A DNA stretch of 64,000 bases from Hymenolepis diminuta. Taxonomy: Eukaryota > Platyhelminthes > Cestoda > Cyclophyllidea > Hymenolepididae. The notes under the pieces were generated by a model, which was given only the letters and a program-made list of their open reading frames with translations, made no database searches and was not told the DNA's origin. The stretch lies in contig CAADRB010000004.1 in NCBI GenBank assembly GCA_900708905.1, positions 677,883-741,882 on the forward strand. The letters run 5' to 3'. This document shows positions 50,501-63,249 of the stretch, piece by piece (position 1 is the first letter of the stretch; each line of letters opens with the position of its first letter). The position numbers were made by a program, and so were the translations under genes.

Positions 50501-51303
50501 ACAGATGCAATAACACATTGCAAGGAAAAAATGATTTCATTGGTGAATGGTATCTGAATTTGGATAGTATTAAAGTAGTCTTATAAGGAGTAAATTGGAC
50601 AGGGGCGGTAATAAAGTCGTGATTTTTTAATTTTGGCTTTACAATAGTTATTTTGTAGATAGTTCTCTATTTCGTGGTTTAAAATTCAACTTTTGTAATT
50701 TTTTCACTGTACTGTTTTGTAAATTCATTGCAATTCTCATTGACAGCGGTGATCGGTCATTCAAATGCAACACATGTTTTTATACCTGGTATTCATTCGT
50801 GCATGCATTCCGAGGGAATTTTCTCTAAATTTTGATCTCTTGAACTGGACCGTCTATAGACTATGCAGGAAATGTTTTTACTATATATAATAATGATAGT
50901 TTTATTCGTAATAATTTTTTCCATTTGAATTCAGTTTCATTAAAAATTAATAAGCTAATATAATGCTGGATGAAGTTAAATATTTTTTGATCGCAAAGTT
51001 TAAAAAATATTCTCACGTCCAATCTAGATCAATTACTGACGAATTGTCTTAGTAACAGACGTCTTAGAGGTTTTAAATGAGTTCGTTAGAACATCCGCTA
51101 TGTGTGGAGAGGGTCTTTTTTGGCATTGAGTGCTCACTCAATTGCTTATTCTTAATTTGCTATTCTTAATTAATCATATTAGTCAGTGTCTCATACACAC
51201 GGCAGAGGCCTACTTGTGTATTTGCGAGTCTCAGAAGTTGAGTGCGTATCCCACTGGTGCTCACCAATCGATCAGTAACGCGCATGCGCCCCAGCACCGC
51301 GTG
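47576..51303. other. Intergenic region between DLC-4 and DLC-5
   Basis: About 3.7 kb of AT-rich sequence. Open frames on both strands (for example around 48495-48995 minus) lack domains or splice support. No mobile element ends were recognised. Confidence 0.45.
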
Positions 51304-51307
51304 TTGT

Positions 51308-51324
51308 ATTGGTTTCCTCATTGG
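51308..51324 (+). promoter_or_regulatory. Paired ATTGG boxes upstream of DLC-5
   Basis: Two ATTGG boxes (51308-51312 and 51320-51324) lie 12 bp apart, about 77-93 bp before the DLC-5 ATG. Just upstream is a GC- and CpG-rich stretch (acgcgcatgcgccccagcac, 51278-51297). The latter contains the GCGCATGCGC palindrome typical of NRF-1-type sites; that binding is inference. Confidence 0.4.
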
Positions 51325-51400
51325 CAGATTGAAAGTTAATCAAGAGAACTGCACAGAACATTACTAGAGTCCTATTCAAAACGTAGTGGCATTTGAAACT

Positions 51401-51785
51401 ATGCAACAGCCAGCTATTACCAACGCTCAGTGCGAGAAGCCCTATTTCAAGCGGGCTGATGTTGACGATTTTGCACGAAGAATTATCCTTCAGTCGGTCC
51501 ATAAAGCTGATCTTCTCTACTGCACTGAGGATGAGATGGCTAAGAGCATTCGAATTGACTTGAACAACAATTTGGGAGGACACTGGCATGTTATTGTAGG
51601 TCGCCATTTCGCTAGGTCAGTTTTGAACCTTCATAATACTGGAAATTCAATCCAAAAGGCCTAAATTTAACTCCGTTTTCTTTTTCAATAGTTACTTCAC
51701 CTTCACCCCGGGTTTGATGGCCCACTTAAAACTCCGAGATTTGCAATTCCTGGTCTATAAATATGAACAGGGAAAGTTTGGTTAG
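51401..51785 (+). CDS. Dynein light chain (LC8-type), DLC-5
   Basis: Exons 51401-51615 and 51692-51785 are joined across a 76-nt gt-ag phase-2 intron, giving 102 aa. The open frame continues upstream to a GTG at 51386, but the first ATG (51401, MQQPAITNAQ) is taken. The core reads MAKSIRIDLNNNLGGHWHVI and VGRHFAS, close to canonical. Exon 2 encodes YFTFTPGLMAHLKLRDLQFL and ends VYKYEQGKFG. At 94 nt it is longer than the 79-nt exon 2 of DLC-1 to DLC-4, and adds about five residues after the usual C-terminal strand. An AATAAA follows 82 nt after the stop. Confidence 0.94.
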
Positions 51786-51866
51786 GGCGGAAGATTTCTA
51801 TTTTTTTGGTTTGAATATCCTCAAACTATACATATGTGCTATGATACTATGAATATTTAACATTAC

Positions 51867-51872
51867 AATAAA
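51867..51872 (+). promoter_or_regulatory. Polyadenylation signal AATAAA of DLC-5
   Basis: The first canonical hexamer after the DLC-5 stop on the plus strand. Confidence 0.6.
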
Positions 51873-53060
51873 AGTCCTCCAAAAGTGCATATGAATGGAT
51901 TTTATTATCATTTTTTCCAAACTTCGTGTATACTCTGATAATAGTAAATAAACGCAGCAAGAGCTTAATAACCTTGATGTGTTCGTTAATTAAAACATAT
52001 TAAAATAAATGAAAGTATTCTTAAAGAAAATAAAATATCCGAGTAAATTTATTAACCATACAAAATATTAAAAATAGTTTCAAAATACGATTATGGAAGG
52101 CCAAATTTAGACATATGTAGTTAAAGATTCATTTATTTTCAGTCAGATATGAGGTCTTAAAAGAATTAGGCAATATTTGGTTATTTTAGTAGTAAATAAT
52201 ATTCAAATTTTCAGATTAAATTTGGATTAAATAATGAAATAGTTTAAATAAAATTGTTAATTGTTATATAATATTTAATGGGATAGTTAACAAACAATAG
52301 ATTCCTCACAAAAATAAGGAAGAATGCTGCTTTCGCATTTGGAATGCAAAAATACGTATAAGATTCTGAGTCGTTTATCTGAAGTAAATTTCCTGTAAAC
52401 CCAACTTATTTCTCACAAATACAAATATTATGAAATAGCTGATTTGATAAAAATTGCGTATTTTGTCTTCCCCTCAAATTTTTAACAAGATATCGAAAAA
52501 TTGCACCTTTGAATGCGCAACCATCTGTGGTTATTCAGACAGTTAACTCATTCAGTGAAAAAATGTGCTTTCAAATTAATCATTTCAATCAACAATTATT
52601 GATAATAATATGCATATGAATCATTAGCTTATTCACATTATAATTAATGAAAACTTTCCATTAGCAGTTGAATTTTAAATCATATTCACTTAAAAGAAAT
52701 AATATATCAATAATCTCTTTTGTATCCAAGCTTTCGAAGTGTAAGTCCTGTCTAAGCACACCGACTATACTCTCATTAGAGATTTTAGAAAAAATGCCAA
52801 ATCCGAAATTAAATCTTCTTTTCTATTAATTAATAGCCTTTTGCATTAAAATTTACAAATCAGCTGACGTTAGCCCTGGGTTACATTTCAAACTGATTGA
52901 GACTTTTTACAAATTTCCATCAAGTAATAAGATCATTTACCTTTGCAAAAAAATTGAAAAATAAGAGTGGTATTTAATTTAGAAATCTAGAACAGAGTTT
53001 CATTAAAAAAGAAGAAAAATAGGGAAGATGAAGAATACATTTTGAGTCGTTTAACTCCGT
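51873..53060. other. Convergent spacer between DLC-5 and DLC-6
   Basis: About 1.2 kb of AT-rich sequence between the polyadenylation signals of the two convergent genes. No gene or repeat was recognised. Confidence 0.5.
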
Positions 53061-53066
53061 TTTATT
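53061..53066 (-). promoter_or_regulatory. Polyadenylation signal AATAAA of DLC-6
   Basis: On the minus strand, 58 nt after the DLC-6 stop codon. Confidence 0.6.
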
Positions 53067-53124
53067 ATACTTCTTTAAACATATTCAAAGAGTGGTTATG
53101 GGGATTTGAGGGAATATAAGATAA

Positions 53125-53461
53125 CTATGCCCAACGAGGAGACTTGTAGAGGTATACTTTTAAATCTCCCATTCGGCATTGCATCCACTTCTCTTGAGTA
53201 GCATAACTGGAAAATCAAGAAAAACCTCAATAATTTATAAATTCACCAAGCGATCACGAAGTATAGAATGATATCTTACCCGCAGAAGTTCTTCCCCACA
53301 ATGCAGTGGTGGGGGCCGCCATAAAGAGTATCTGCACAGGTTTTAATATGTTCAGCAATCTTTTTCGGGTCTGTGTAGATGGTCAAGGCTTCAATAACCA
53401 CATCCTTGATATCACTTCCGAAATCGTTCAACTTCCAGTCCAGTCGTTCGTTAAAGTTCAT
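53125..53461 (-). CDS. Dynein light chain (LC8-type), DLC-6, most diverged core
   Basis: Exons 53280-53461 and 53125-53206 on the minus strand are joined over a 73-nt gt-ag phase-2 intron, giving 87 aa, close to the canonical 89. Helix 1 (FGSDIKDVVIEALTIY) and helix 2 (PKKIAEHIKTCADTLYG) are followed by HHCIVGKNFCG. The tryptophan of the usual WHCIVG signature is replaced by His, and the GS pair after the phenylalanine by CG. The groove strand reads YATQEKWMQCRMGDLKVYLY and ends KSPRWA. It keeps the T-x-E pattern of canonical LC8 best among the six, so it may be nearest to the ancestral dynein-binding form despite the lost tryptophan. No clear ATTGG box is seen within 250 bp upstream. Confidence 0.92.
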
Positions 53462-56400
53462 GCTGTTTGTGTGTATTGATAGTGATTGCCTAGCCTAATC
53501 GGCTTTTTGATAGTCTCAACTGCAGGCACCTCTAATTCAATCACATATTCCTCCACCAACCATATCTCGACTGCAAAGTATTTTAGTGCGGCGATGAATC
53601 CTTGCGTTTTGGGGTGCTAACGTGATTCCGCGAGCGCAGATCAATGCGATTATGATATGATTTGAGCTCACGTTAATCATCATGACTCTCATTTCTGATC
53701 GCCTTCAGATTAACAATACCTTCTTTCAATTATCTATTCACTGATATTTAATGAATCATTTCAAAAAATATTAAAAGGAGGTTATTATCACCTATAATAA
53801 AGCGAAAAATCCACAATTTCTGCTCAAACCTCAATTCCGACTTCTAAACGCCACATGTTTGTCCTAAACTCACATTGGAACTCCCCACAGTCTTCTATCT
53901 ACTCTTTATTTTCCAACTCTAAATTTATAGTTCAATTTTTTATGTTCACTCCCATTAAACAAAGCAAAGGAACAAAAGAATGAATTGGGCAGGAGTTGAA
54001 CTTTCGAAAGGATATTTATTAAGGCGGAGGGAAAGGGCAATATGGTGAAGGATTAATCTTGAAACCAAAACATTTCCATAGCTACAGTTATGACTAGGAC
54101 TTTCTAGTAATTTAAAAGCAGGTCCTTGGGATATTTTACGCTGATTTTTAAGGACAAAAATTTACATCAATTTTTATTCTCATAATCGCATTCGGTTCAT
54201 ATGCCTTTGAATGCATTCCATCTTTAGAGTTGCAGAGCTATTTTGTTCGTATAAACCAGGGAATTTTTTCTTCGAATGGCAAGAAAATTATGATTCTATT
54301 ATGGAGTTCGATCATAGTGAATTTAAATAATTATTTAGTATAAAGTAAATATTCTTCTTTAACCTTAACCTTTTATGAACCAATTCTCATTGTCAGCTTC
54401 TACAGCCTCGAACTTTGTCTCTATCTCCTAACGGCCAATGCCAACAGTAAACTCCTCCCTTTCTCTAGCTTATTCTCACAGGTCCTATCTTCGGCATCTC
54501 ATATTCTGAAATAACTAATAATTCTCTTATTTTAAACTCTTAATTTTCATCTTATAACCCAAGTGGTTGGCTAAGTTATTCTCAAGTTTTTAACTTGGGT
54601 TAATTAATTTTATTGCTTAGTTTTACTTTTTTAATTGCGGTGTAAGTAATTAACAGGCAGTTTCGATATTCATACAATTCAATTAAATCTTAATTTTAAC
54701 TAATATTGAAATCAATGATGTAATTAAAATGTGTAATAAAAACCGAGTTTTTAACTCGATACGAAATTGATTGTCACCTTCTATCGGTTCGTCAATTTTA
54801 AGATTAAATAAAATGTAATATTAAATTTCGTTAAATTTATAACAATTACATTATAGGTAAAATACGAAGCGAAAAAATATATCTAATATCATTCTCTACA
54901 AATAATTCTGACGATCACTAATCATTATTGAGAATATATGAAAACACTGATAGTATTTGAATACGGAGCATACAATAGCCAGGTTGATTGCAAGGCCTTA
55001 ACCTTCCCCTAATATCTCGAGTTTAAATCCGTTTGATTTTAACATGTTAAATTTAACTCGCATCTATATCGTTGAACTCAGTCTTTGAAATAAAATACGT
55101 TCTCTATTCACCTTATTGAGATATTTCAAATAACTTCTTGGAGCATTCATGAATACCGCATTAACAAGGACGTTGTTCAGTCTTGCAAGAGGCCCCTACG
55201 GATTTGAGAATTTAAAAGTAGTTGAAATCTGTTTTGGTTTAAAAACAACTGAAAGCTACGCCGCGATCGCAATATAACTGGATTATCGAAGGTTGGTGCT
55301 GCGACTAAAACTAAACGTAACCCCAGAAACAAGTAGGAGAAAATTGAGCAAATTTATTAACTTTGCCGTGACTATTTAGCTTCAGCTAATGACGGCTTTT
55401 CCACTTGTTGCACTTAAGCTAACTGTTGAAATGTCAAGAACAGATTTATCCCTTTTTTACTAATATAAAGGCGGAAAGGCGGTCATAGTAGCAGCAACCT
55501 TCTACAGACAAAATACGAGCTCTTCGCCTTTGAATCTTATTAGTCGGTCGCAAGAAGATCACCTGTTTAAATGATTAAAATGAAGATTGAATTTTTGTAC
55601 TTGATAGTAATGATATTCTTATATCTTTTTTATTTAGTTTGTAAATAATGTTCATTTTGAATAAATTCATCTGGGATAAATTCCTCAATGAATACTTTTT
55701 TCTAACATTTTCATCAAAACGGTTTCTGACACTAGCATTAATAAACTCAGGAGAGAGGCTAGCGGTAGGTGGCCCACTTTAACAAAATCGCCCCAATTGA
55801 AAAAGTAGAGAAGATTTAGAGGGCTTACTCGATGTCCAAAGTTACGGTAGTTCAAAATCGGAAAGGTTTAGCATTGCTGAACTCAACTGCCTCAGCCACT
55901 GTACAAGCAGAACGCGAATGATATAAAAGATTTCTTGAGAATATAATAAGCTTGTAAAATAAATTGGCCATGCAACTGGTCTTCTGAATTTTGTTGTCAG
56001 ATGTAAACTTTCTTCTGGTATTTCCAAATTCAGTGTGATATTGTGGAATGCGAGAAGAGAAAATGGATATCTCTAAAATGCCTAAATGGATGTGTTCATC
56101 AGAACAAAACATTACAATATCATTCTGTCAAAGGAATCAAATCTCGAGAAGAGAACATCGAAACAAATAAAAAAAGGCTTAACAACATGACTCAGCAACC
56201 AACAGAAAAAAGGTTTAACAATTTTGTTGATATATTCCCAATAAATAATGTCAATATTTAAATTACTGATATATTTCCCGCCTCGTCCAGGACATTAATT
56301 TGACTTTCACTATCTATGCCAGTTAATGATTGTTTCTAAAAGGAAAGGAAAGTGGAATATGAAAATTTAGCTCATGTGTGTGGCGCCTATTTGTGCTAGA

Positions 56401-59400
56401 ACCTTCCGGGATATAAATAATTGAAAGTGTTGATGTGTTAAATGCTAGGACTTGGAGGCTATTGACCGAAAATCACATCAGATGCCGAATCTAATGGATG
56501 AGAACTTGCCATTTTTTTGCGTTCGTGTAAGACTAAAGAATAATATTCTTCTTAAAATTCATTATCAATATAGATAGAATTTCTCCTACTTCCATAGAGT
56601 AAATAGAGTATTTTATACATATATTCTCGTTCTAATGATCACATTTTACAAATAAAATGGATTGTTAGTCTACAGGATCCTTCCATGCTAATTCCAAAGT
56701 GACTAGTGAGATCATTTCTTCGCATTTATCAAAATTACACTCATGTGCCTTTTTAATTTGCCTTAACTAATGGATAAATCGCAAAACACATGATGAAGCG
56801 ACTCACAGTGCAGTAAAGTACTTCGAGTACATTGGCATGGAATCACAAAATGAAAAAATTCTTCCAAGAAAGTTGGAAATTTTGTGAAACCTAATTGTTT
56901 TGCCTGGAGAGGATGCAAATTGGATTATATGTGGATAATTGGATTTATGTTTTAGTTTCGAAAAATGGTAAAATATTTGTTGAGTGTAGATTGCCTACTT
57001 GTTTATTGTTAGTGTGTTGAATTATTGTATATTTATTAAAGTTCATATTCGATTTCACCTTGAGTAAACATTGATGAGGTCTGCAATGTTGTAAACACTC
57101 CTGATTGTCTCACCTACCTCGTCATTATTTGTGAGAAGATGCAAATGAATCAGAGTGAAATGGTCGAACATTCCGTTAAATCAACTTGTCAAAAACCTCT
57201 GAATATCGCGGATGGAATCTCAGGAATCATATCATGAAATTTGAGCTTTCCGAATTCAAATTAAAAATGACTCCTGAAATTCTGACCTAATTATATTCTC
57301 CTTTTCGATCTCCAATTCATCTCTTACTGGACCATTTGTTATCTCTGATATTCAGTTGCTACCTCATGTGTAATAACTTTTAATACTAAATAGAGAAATT
57401 GAATAGGTATAATTAAGGCACTGCTAAAATTGAAAACAATGTAAACTTTTAATTAAATTAGAAAATCTGTTTTGAACAAATCGCGTTTTATTTGACATAC
57501 TCTTTATTACTATTATTCAAAGAAAGGCAGAAATAAAACTTTGTTTTAGAAAAAATCAGAACACGTAGGCAGCGAATAACGAAGTGAGAAATGAAAAGAA
57601 TGAAATCAAGAAGAAGTTAAGAGCAAGGTCAAAAATATTGTAATGATGAAGTTTTGGTCATGTTCCATCATCAAATTTGCGCCTGAACACAAACTTTATT
57701 TCGCACATTCCTGAACATTTAAATGCTTAGGAGTCTTTATTCAAAGTCACACTGAATAAATCACATTTATTTAGCGAATATTTCCTCTTTTCCACAGAAA
57801 TGGAATTATTAGAGCCTCAATCTGTTTTTTTCTTATTTTATTCCGAAGTAAAGGAAGTTATTTAGAAAGGTGGTAGTTATTAATTCAATTATCTCATCAG
57901 CTTACATTCTCTCAAAAAATGTTAAGATATTTGTTGATTCTGATTTCGAATACAAGATTTCTATTTATAGAATCAACTACGAGTAAGTTAATATAATATT
58001 ACTATTTAAAGTTGCCGATTTTTTAAGCTAATTTGCATAAAATGCTCGATGGGTTATTTACTGGAAATCTGTTTCAAAATAAAACTGGGTGCATTTTTTG
58101 AACCAAATGGCATTCATTAAAACATCCATACACTAATTATAATACAATCTTTTGAAACACAAATGTAGCCAACTTATGCACTTTTTGAATTTGTTATAAT
58201 CGATATCTCACATTCAAAATAACATTTTTTGTCTTGGATTTAAAACATACAAATTAAATAATTGAGCTGGGTATGATTTTTACACCTTAAAGTCGACTTC
58301 TCTGAAATCGAGGAATGTACCAACAAAAGGTTGTATTTTTCTATTGATAGTTAAGGACAACGTGTTTTAAAGATATTTCATGTGAATGTGGACAAAGGAG
58401 ACCCTGATCTAAAATAAATCTCTAACCAAACCAATAAGACATAATAAAATACGAAACTAGAGTAACAAATTAAGACCTTTAAATTAAACTGTGATAATAA
58501 TAACGTTTACATTTCGTTGATAAATGAGGAAAATTAATTTGTTAAGCTATTATTGTGGATTTGAAGTTCTCCATATATAGAAAAGTTTCATCAAAGACGA
58601 AAGAAGATAAGAGCGAAATTTTATTTAATTGCATTTTCTGGACATGTGGGGATTGGTATTTATTTTAATTTTATTCTACATTTGCCCATGAATAATTAAA
58701 AATCTGGGAGATACATAGGGAAAAATTTTGTTTGTGAACTTTCATCGTAGGTTAATTTTCCATGATGTTTTCCTTTTGCATAAATTTTATATTTTCGTTT
58801 GTATTCTTGAATATTTCATTTATGATACGACTCTACTAAATAAGCATTGCTAATTAAAGTAGACTACTTTCTAAATATAAGTAGACAAAGTTTTCAAATC
58901 TTTATTGGATGTTGCATTAGTCGATGCATGTTTCCCAAAACTGAGGCGTTTAGCGCTTCCCATTGGTAATCAAAAGGTTTGGGATGGCTAAAAGCCACCT
59001 CAACGCCACTCAAAGATCAACTTGTGTATCCGGAGCTAGAAAGAGATACAAGAATGGACTGTATTATGGGATGTGAATACTTTAAATCCAACAGTTAAGG
59101 TAGGGTACAAAATTTCAAAAGGAAAGCGAGTTTATCATTTCAAGAGATCGCCTTAGTTATGATGAGTAGACTTCAAACCTACTTTTCTCATTTTGTCTAA
59201 GGTTATGGATCCTTATATCTTCTTCCAGTATTGATTTCCTTGGGTGAAATTGAAATTTGAAAGTGGTTTAGATACAATTCGAGTGGGATTTTTTCTTAAA
59301 AATGGTGAGTTGAAAGAAATAAATAGCTTAAAATTAAATGCTCATTTCGATATTTCTCAAGAATCATGTCAAAGATTCACGAAATTGGTGTACCTTATTT

Positions 59401-60879
59401 CTCTAAAATGTTTTTTTATCCGTAGGCATGACTTTTGCCCATCAAATGTAAACAGATAAATATAGGACAACAAAGAGCACTTAAGTTTAAAATAAACTAT
59501 TTGACGGCACAGCCCTATTTATCTACCTAAACTGCGATAGGTTTCAATACAAACAAAGTACGAATTGGAAAAAAATATAAATGAATAACATTCATTGATT
59601 TTGATAATTTGAATTATGGTCAAATGAAGGCAGAGCGTTTTTTTAAATACTTTAACAGTCAATTTTCAAGATAACGTCAATACGTCTGTGTTATTTTTAT
59701 TAGTAGATGTATATTTAAATGAAATAGACTAATCATGTTAATCGAAGTTGACAAAATGTTTCTGGATATTATACAAATCAGGCATTTTTTGATCTCAATT
59801 GATATTTCAAAGTACGAGCAAACAGAATTGCAATATTTCAGAAGTGAAAAGCCATTAGAGTGAAAAATCCTCTCATTTCATAAAATTCAAACCAGATATC
59901 TGGTACTGTCCTGATTCAAGTTCAGGTGAACAGGTAGAATAGCGATCATCGTGTATCTCTATTAAATCACAAGTGACCGGTGCAATATTTCTCTATGTAT
60001 TTCCTAATTCACGAAGCTCTGCAATTCCAACCGTCTTTTCAAGATACTGGAAAACGATTCTCACGATGGTCTTGCAAACAACATTCAAAATTATTGCCTT
60101 CATTATGTAGTTAGGGATTGTTTCCAATTTTACAGCACTACAAAATACGCAATAAACTATTTGATTTTCGTTTATTTTTCCCATTGTCGCTTATAGGGTC
60201 TTTGGTGTATTTGTACCATGCCTAGCTTTCAATATGTTGCCAAGTGTATATTATTCTCCTTAATAATTGTTATAAAAATTAAAAAAGTTTCCGATGACTG
60301 ACTTTGATGCTCTAATATTGTAATTATAGAAAATAAAATATTGTTTTAATAGGTGGAGCAAAATATATGCAAAATAATAAATAATATTTGATGCGGAAAA
60401 AGCCGAATTATTAATTTAAATCAGGTGTATAAGTGAATAGTATTGGATCGCTTGCCAAGAGATAAACCGGACCACTACGTGAATATAGGCTTTTGAGTAT
60501 CATTTTGCAGTTAATTTTATAAAATCAATAAAAATCTTTCGAAACAAAGATTAGTGTCTATAAGCAGTACAATGGTTCCGTCTACATTTATCAGTGTGTA
60601 TTTTCTAATCATTTGATACAAAGAAACAAGAAAAAATATGATATTTTTTGACGGGTTATTCCACTAACACGACAATACCAAAAAGGAAAATGATTGGAAC
60701 TGACTTCAAATCGCGACTCTGTCAAGAGAATCTGAAGTGTCACTCATTGCGTTCATGATGATCTAGATATTCTCCTTCTGTTTATGTACTATCGGCTAAA
60801 ACATAGCAGTCACAAACTCGTTTCCGCATGGTAAATACTTTCAAACTCTCCTCTGATATCTAATTTCGGGTACATGAGT

Positions 60880-60945
60880 ACCATTAGCATAGCGACTTTG
60901 CTGATTCAGCCGTCCCAGGCTATTGAATAGCGCTTATATCTGTAG
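60880..60945. repeat. Short repeat pair R5, copy 2
   Basis: It shares the agccgtcccaggc core with the copy at about 35070, with weaker similarity in the flanks. Confidence 0.35.
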
Positions 60946-61259
60946 AAATATTAGTAAGCGCAAAGGATGCGCCACAGGAAGTCATTAAATTTATCTAAAG
61001 TGTAAATACCAAGTGTAATAAGTCAATGAAGTTATTTGTATGCTATTAAATTATACCCTTTCCAATCTTACTCCCGTTTAGTGTTAATGACTTTTAATTT
61101 CGTATAAGAACAATCCCGTTTAGGATAAGAGTATCTTTGAGCTTCACTTTTTATTTGTATATTCTGCCATTCAAATAACCAAGTGTGCATTTTAATGTAT
61201 TTTATTCCCAAATCCACTTAAAAATGCATTTTCCGACGCTAATCTTGAGTAAAAGGTGG

Positions 61260-61425
61260 CATTATTGAGCCCCCTTCCCCCACCTCGGTGAGAAACACGA
61301 ATTCTGCCAACTCCTATTTAGCCAAAACTAGCCAGACCATTCCATTCACTGGGTGTGTACTGATGGACATTAAACCCATGACCTGACTTTGCAGACTATC
61401 AAATTAATCGCCAGCGTACGAATGA
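61260..61425 (-). mobile_element. tRNA-derived SINE-like copy 4
   Basis: On the minus strand it reads cgtacgctggcg, then CTGCAAAGTCAGGTCATGGG and a B-box-like GGTTTAATGTCC. It continues with agtgaatggaatggtc and agttggcagaattcg, both shared with copy 3. The A-box side is eroded. The body ends in a G-rich tract near 61260-61275. Confidence 0.65.
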
Positions 61426-62714
61426 AATTTGCATTGATCCTAATCGAGTTACTGAGCTTCAAGGTTCCATTTTACCTTTACCTTAGCTTAGTCATCTAAA
61501 TACAAATAGAGGGGACGATAAGATCATAATATGTTCACTTAAAATCCTCTCGAATTGAGATAATTTGAACTGAAATACAAGCTGTATCCTGATCTCTACT
61601 GCAGTATTTATGCTACCATGCGAACAACATTATTAACCCCAAGTGTATATCTTAACTCTGTACTTAGAAACTAGAATCCATTCAATCATTATGATACATG
61701 ACTAGCGTCTTTTTCATTCTTCCAATAAAACACACTTATCAAAAATCTACATCATTTGAATTAAAGTTGGATGTGTGTTCACAATTTCAGATTCCCACAC
61801 TAATGACTCCTAAATTACACTCAATTTTCTCTCAAAGGCTTGCTCAAATGGCAATTTCTGATTTGAGTCTGATCAAAATTGCCATCAAAATAAGGTGAAA
61901 TCTACCATCAAACTTAAAACGTATTTATTCAAATTTTACAATTACAATGATGGTCCAATTCGTGTATCACTTTTTAACATAATTCGTCACCTGAACTTCA
62001 AGTTAGAGGTTTGGATTATTAAAAAAACTATTCGAAATTACCCTGCTTGTCTAACTTTTAAGAGCATTTGTATCGGAGCAAATACTCAATCATAAGTGGC
62101 CTTTGAATCTTTTTAAACAAAAAATTTCATCTTTCCATCTGTAATCTACTGTAATAACTTATCAGAGTAAATCATTGATATCTACTTTAGCCTAGACATC
62201 CAAATGTGTATAGGTGAACACTTTCACTGGCCGATAAGGATACTAGCACTCAAAAGTGCATTAAGAACCCCATCAGTCTATTATCAATCAACAACTCTTG
62301 CTTAAATTGAATGCTACTGAATATTTACCAGTAGCAGTGTATTCTAGGGTCCTGTCGCTTAAAGATTATTTTTTATAAATGACTTGGACATGTAGTAAAT
62401 GATTGATTGCCTTTTCAGCTACTAATTGCAGCGATAAATGCTTTAAAGTTGGTTCTACATATGCAGGCACGAGCGCAGAAATTCAATAGTGACCTTATGA
62501 GTTTCATTCGAATTCATCATAAATAATCGCGGTTCTATTTCCTAATATTTCCATAAATGTGTATTCACGGAGCATTGAAACTTATGTCGAATTCTTGTGC
62601 ACTAATGAAGGTAGTTCATTTAGCGTACCGAGAACTGTTTATGAAGATCCCAGAAAGAACGCGTCCTTACTAAATCACACTGTATTATATTGTGTCGGTA
62701 TAATTGAGTAGATA

Positions 62715-62810
62715 GGCAAACTAGACACACTTGACGGCAGGAGCAAGTTAATCATACTCAAGTCGTTGTGTCTCTAAGGGATTTCATCATGCGGTCCAGA
62801 TACCGCAGTT
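62715..62810. repeat. Dispersed repeat R2, partial copy
   Basis: acacttgacggcaggagcaa and actcaagtcgttgtgtctc match the left half of the copy at 34470-34560. The similarity continues to the GTTAAC around 62810. Confidence 0.5.
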
Positions 62811-63249
62811 AACATCGTCAAGTTTGGATTTTTGAGAATTTTTCTTACTCCAAACGTTTGATGTGCTATTCGTATGACCCAATTATAACATTCTATCTCT
62901 AAGATCTATGCGTAACCTGACCTGACTCCAGTTTGATGTGTGACATCAGGCACAAATCTATGCATCTAAATGTTAATGTTCGTCCTAGTATCGATTATTA
63001 CGTCCAAATCTTCCTTTCTGCTGTCTTGTTTTTGGATGAAAAATGCATGAATTTTGAAGTCTCCAGCTGGCAACACCATACATTAACACTTATGGTTATC
63101 AAGTATAAGGTGTATGGATATCATATGCAAAATAGAAATTAATCTCAAGAAAGAAATAATTGACCTTCATGAAGGAATCTGAATTTATGTTTTAGACAGT
63201 TTGCCAATAACCGGAATCGCAATCAGTTAGTTAGATCTTATTACCATGT

